From: a bacterium
GTDB taxonomy: Bacteria > Zixibacteria > MSB-5A5 > GN15 > FEB-12
DNA: 23,619 nt
NCBI GenBank assembly: GCA_030612965.1
Contig: JAUWMW010000010.1
Coordinates: 1-23,619, forward strand
Direction of reading: 5' to 3'
Part shown: one piece after another, positions 23,198-23,619 of the stretch
Layout of the letters: every line of letters begins with the position of its first letter
How positions within the stretch are numbered: the first letter of the stretch is position 1
Translations under genes and position numbers: made by a program
Notes under the pieces: model-generated
Told to the model about the DNA's origin: nothing
Database searches by the model: none
Seen by the model: only the letters and a program-made list of their open reading frames with translations

Positions 23198-23412
23198 TGC
23201 CGCCCCTTCTTCAGAAGTATGTGTGGTTCAGTGCCCAGTGCCGCAGCAATCTTGGCGATATTTTCTGCTGAGACATTTCGCTCACCTCGTTCTATAGCAC
23301 CCACATAGGTTCTGTGCAAATGAGCTGAGTCAGCGAGCGCCTCTTGTGATAGTCCCATCCGTTGTCTGAGACGCCGGATATTCGACCCTATCAACTTGAG
23401 TATCTCGCTCAT
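23194..23412 (-). CDS. Controller (C) protein of the restriction-modification system, XRE-type HTH
   Basis: 72 residues, nearly all one helix-turn-helix domain. SQEALADSA (22-30) forms the second helix and HRTYVGAIERGERNVS (33-48) the recognition region. The RTYVG-IERGERN pattern is typical of C proteins such as C.BamHI and C.Esp1396I. C proteins bind as dimers to tandem boxes. At low level they activate their own C-R operon, at high level they shut it off, and some also repress the methyltransferase. The start codon has no ribosome site (TTCCTACA precedes it) and a possible -10 GATTAT (23422-23427) lies only about 10 bases upstream. A leaderless or nearly leaderless mRNA, known for several C genes, is therefore likely. 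Confidence 0.92.
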   Translation of the reverse strand: MSEILKLIGSNIRRLRQRMGLSQEALADSAHLHRTYVGAIERGERNVSAENIAKIAAALGTEPHILLKKGRQ

Positions 23413-23421
23413 TGTAGGAAG

Positions 23422-23460
23422 ATAATCGACTGTTGCCTATGAGTCTACAGACTATAAGTA
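23422..23460 (-). promoter_or_regulatory. Tandem controller boxes and promoter of the C-R operon
   Basis: On the minus strand, distal box TACTTATAGTC (23450-23460) and proximal box GACTCATAGGC (23435-23445) each match GACT-N3-AGTC with one mismatch and are separated by TGTA. From memory, the arrangement, including CAAC after the proximal box, closely resembles the Esp1396I operator. A candidate -10 GATTAT (23422-23427) follows. No good -35 exists at 17 bases (CTGTAG, 23445-23450), which fits a promoter that needs activation by its own C protein. Confidence 0.7.
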
Positions 23461-23478
23461 GCAGCCACCCTTCCCCCC

Positions 23479-23619
23479 CTACAAACACACCGGCTCGGGA
23501 CCCCCGTTGAACATGTAGTCGACGAGGTAGACCAAGTCGCCGATGTCGACATCGCCCTCGCCGTCCACATTGGCGGCATCCATCACGACCGGGGCGGGAC
23601 CTTCGTTGAACATCCAGTC
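23479..23619 (-). CDS. C-terminal fragment of a surface or secreted protein with type I dockerin-like repeats (5' part outside window)
   Basis: 46 codons and a TAG stop; the frame is open to the window edge, so the protein continues beyond it. The visible end reads DWMFNEGPAP, then NVDGEGDVDIGDLVYLVDY and MFNGGPEPVCL. The segment D-x-D-G-x-G-D-V-D-I-x-D-L-x-x-L is a calcium-binding dockerin repeat, and the preceding WMFNEGPAP is the end of another repeat, as in paired type I dockerins. Such domains often close long secreted proteins in FCB-group environmental bacteria, where no cellulosome need be present. The function of the main body is unknown. It is unrelated to the restriction system beside it. 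Confidence 0.85.
   Translation of the reverse strand, partial: DWMFNEGPAPVVMDAANVDGEGDVDIGDLVYLVDYMFNGGPEPVCL

Overview
The window looks like a piece of a Gram-negative bacterial chromosome. It carries outer-membrane genes (an LptE-like lipoprotein, a PorV-type beta-barrel, a TonB-dependent receptor), a histidine degradation module, and a cell-surface protein ending in a type I dockerin-like repeat. Intergenic space is filled with short palindromic repeats. Dockerin-tailed secreted proteins, PorV-type porins and this repeat style fit the FCB side of the tree (for example candidate phylum Zixibacteria). That placement is an inference from gene style; no marker gene was compared.

Layout. 1-6620 (+): hutU, a GT39-type membrane glycosyltransferase, hutI, an LptE-like lipoprotein, a PorV-family barrel and a small exported protein, mostly tightly spaced and behind one good promoter. 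6621-8382: repeats around a single-gene lipoprotein unit with its own promoter and terminator. 8383-9921 (-): comM. 9922-10506: a structured, gene-free leader. 10507-15493 (+): TonB receptor, YfiR-like periplasmic protein, CHASE8-HAMP-HisKA_2 kinase and REC-PAS regulator, which reads as one outer-membrane-to-cytoplasm signalling operon. 15564-15648 (-): tRNA-Ser(CGA). 15953-17396 (-): tadA and two small membrane proteins as an overlapping operon, bracketed by repeat clusters. 17744-19174 (-): an exported alpha/beta hydrolase. 19407-21273 (-): lepB-hemW. 21524-23412: a type II restriction-modification system with controller protein. 23479-23619 (-): the C-terminal end of a dockerin-tailed protein.

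The two most informative regions are these. (1) The restriction-modification cassette has a controller gene overlapping a candidate PD-(D/E)XK nuclease, with a tail-to-tail adenine methyltransferase. Controller-box-like operators lie upstream of the controller gene (tandem) and over the predicted -10 of the methyltransferase (single, 12 of 13 bases identical to the controller-side box). This suggests a complete switch that represses the methylase and activates then limits the nuclease. (2) At 17458-17639 a 150-bp element with imperfect terminal inverted repeats sits inside a genome-specific palindromic repeat, flanked by a 6-base direct repeat. Removing it restores a palindrome matching an intact copy at 15799-15824 in 24 of 26 positions.

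Three predicted promoters (hutU, the 7481 lipoprotein, lepB) share a 17-base spacer and the same -10 hexamer TATATT, which suggests an ordinary housekeeping sigma-70-type promoter in this organism.
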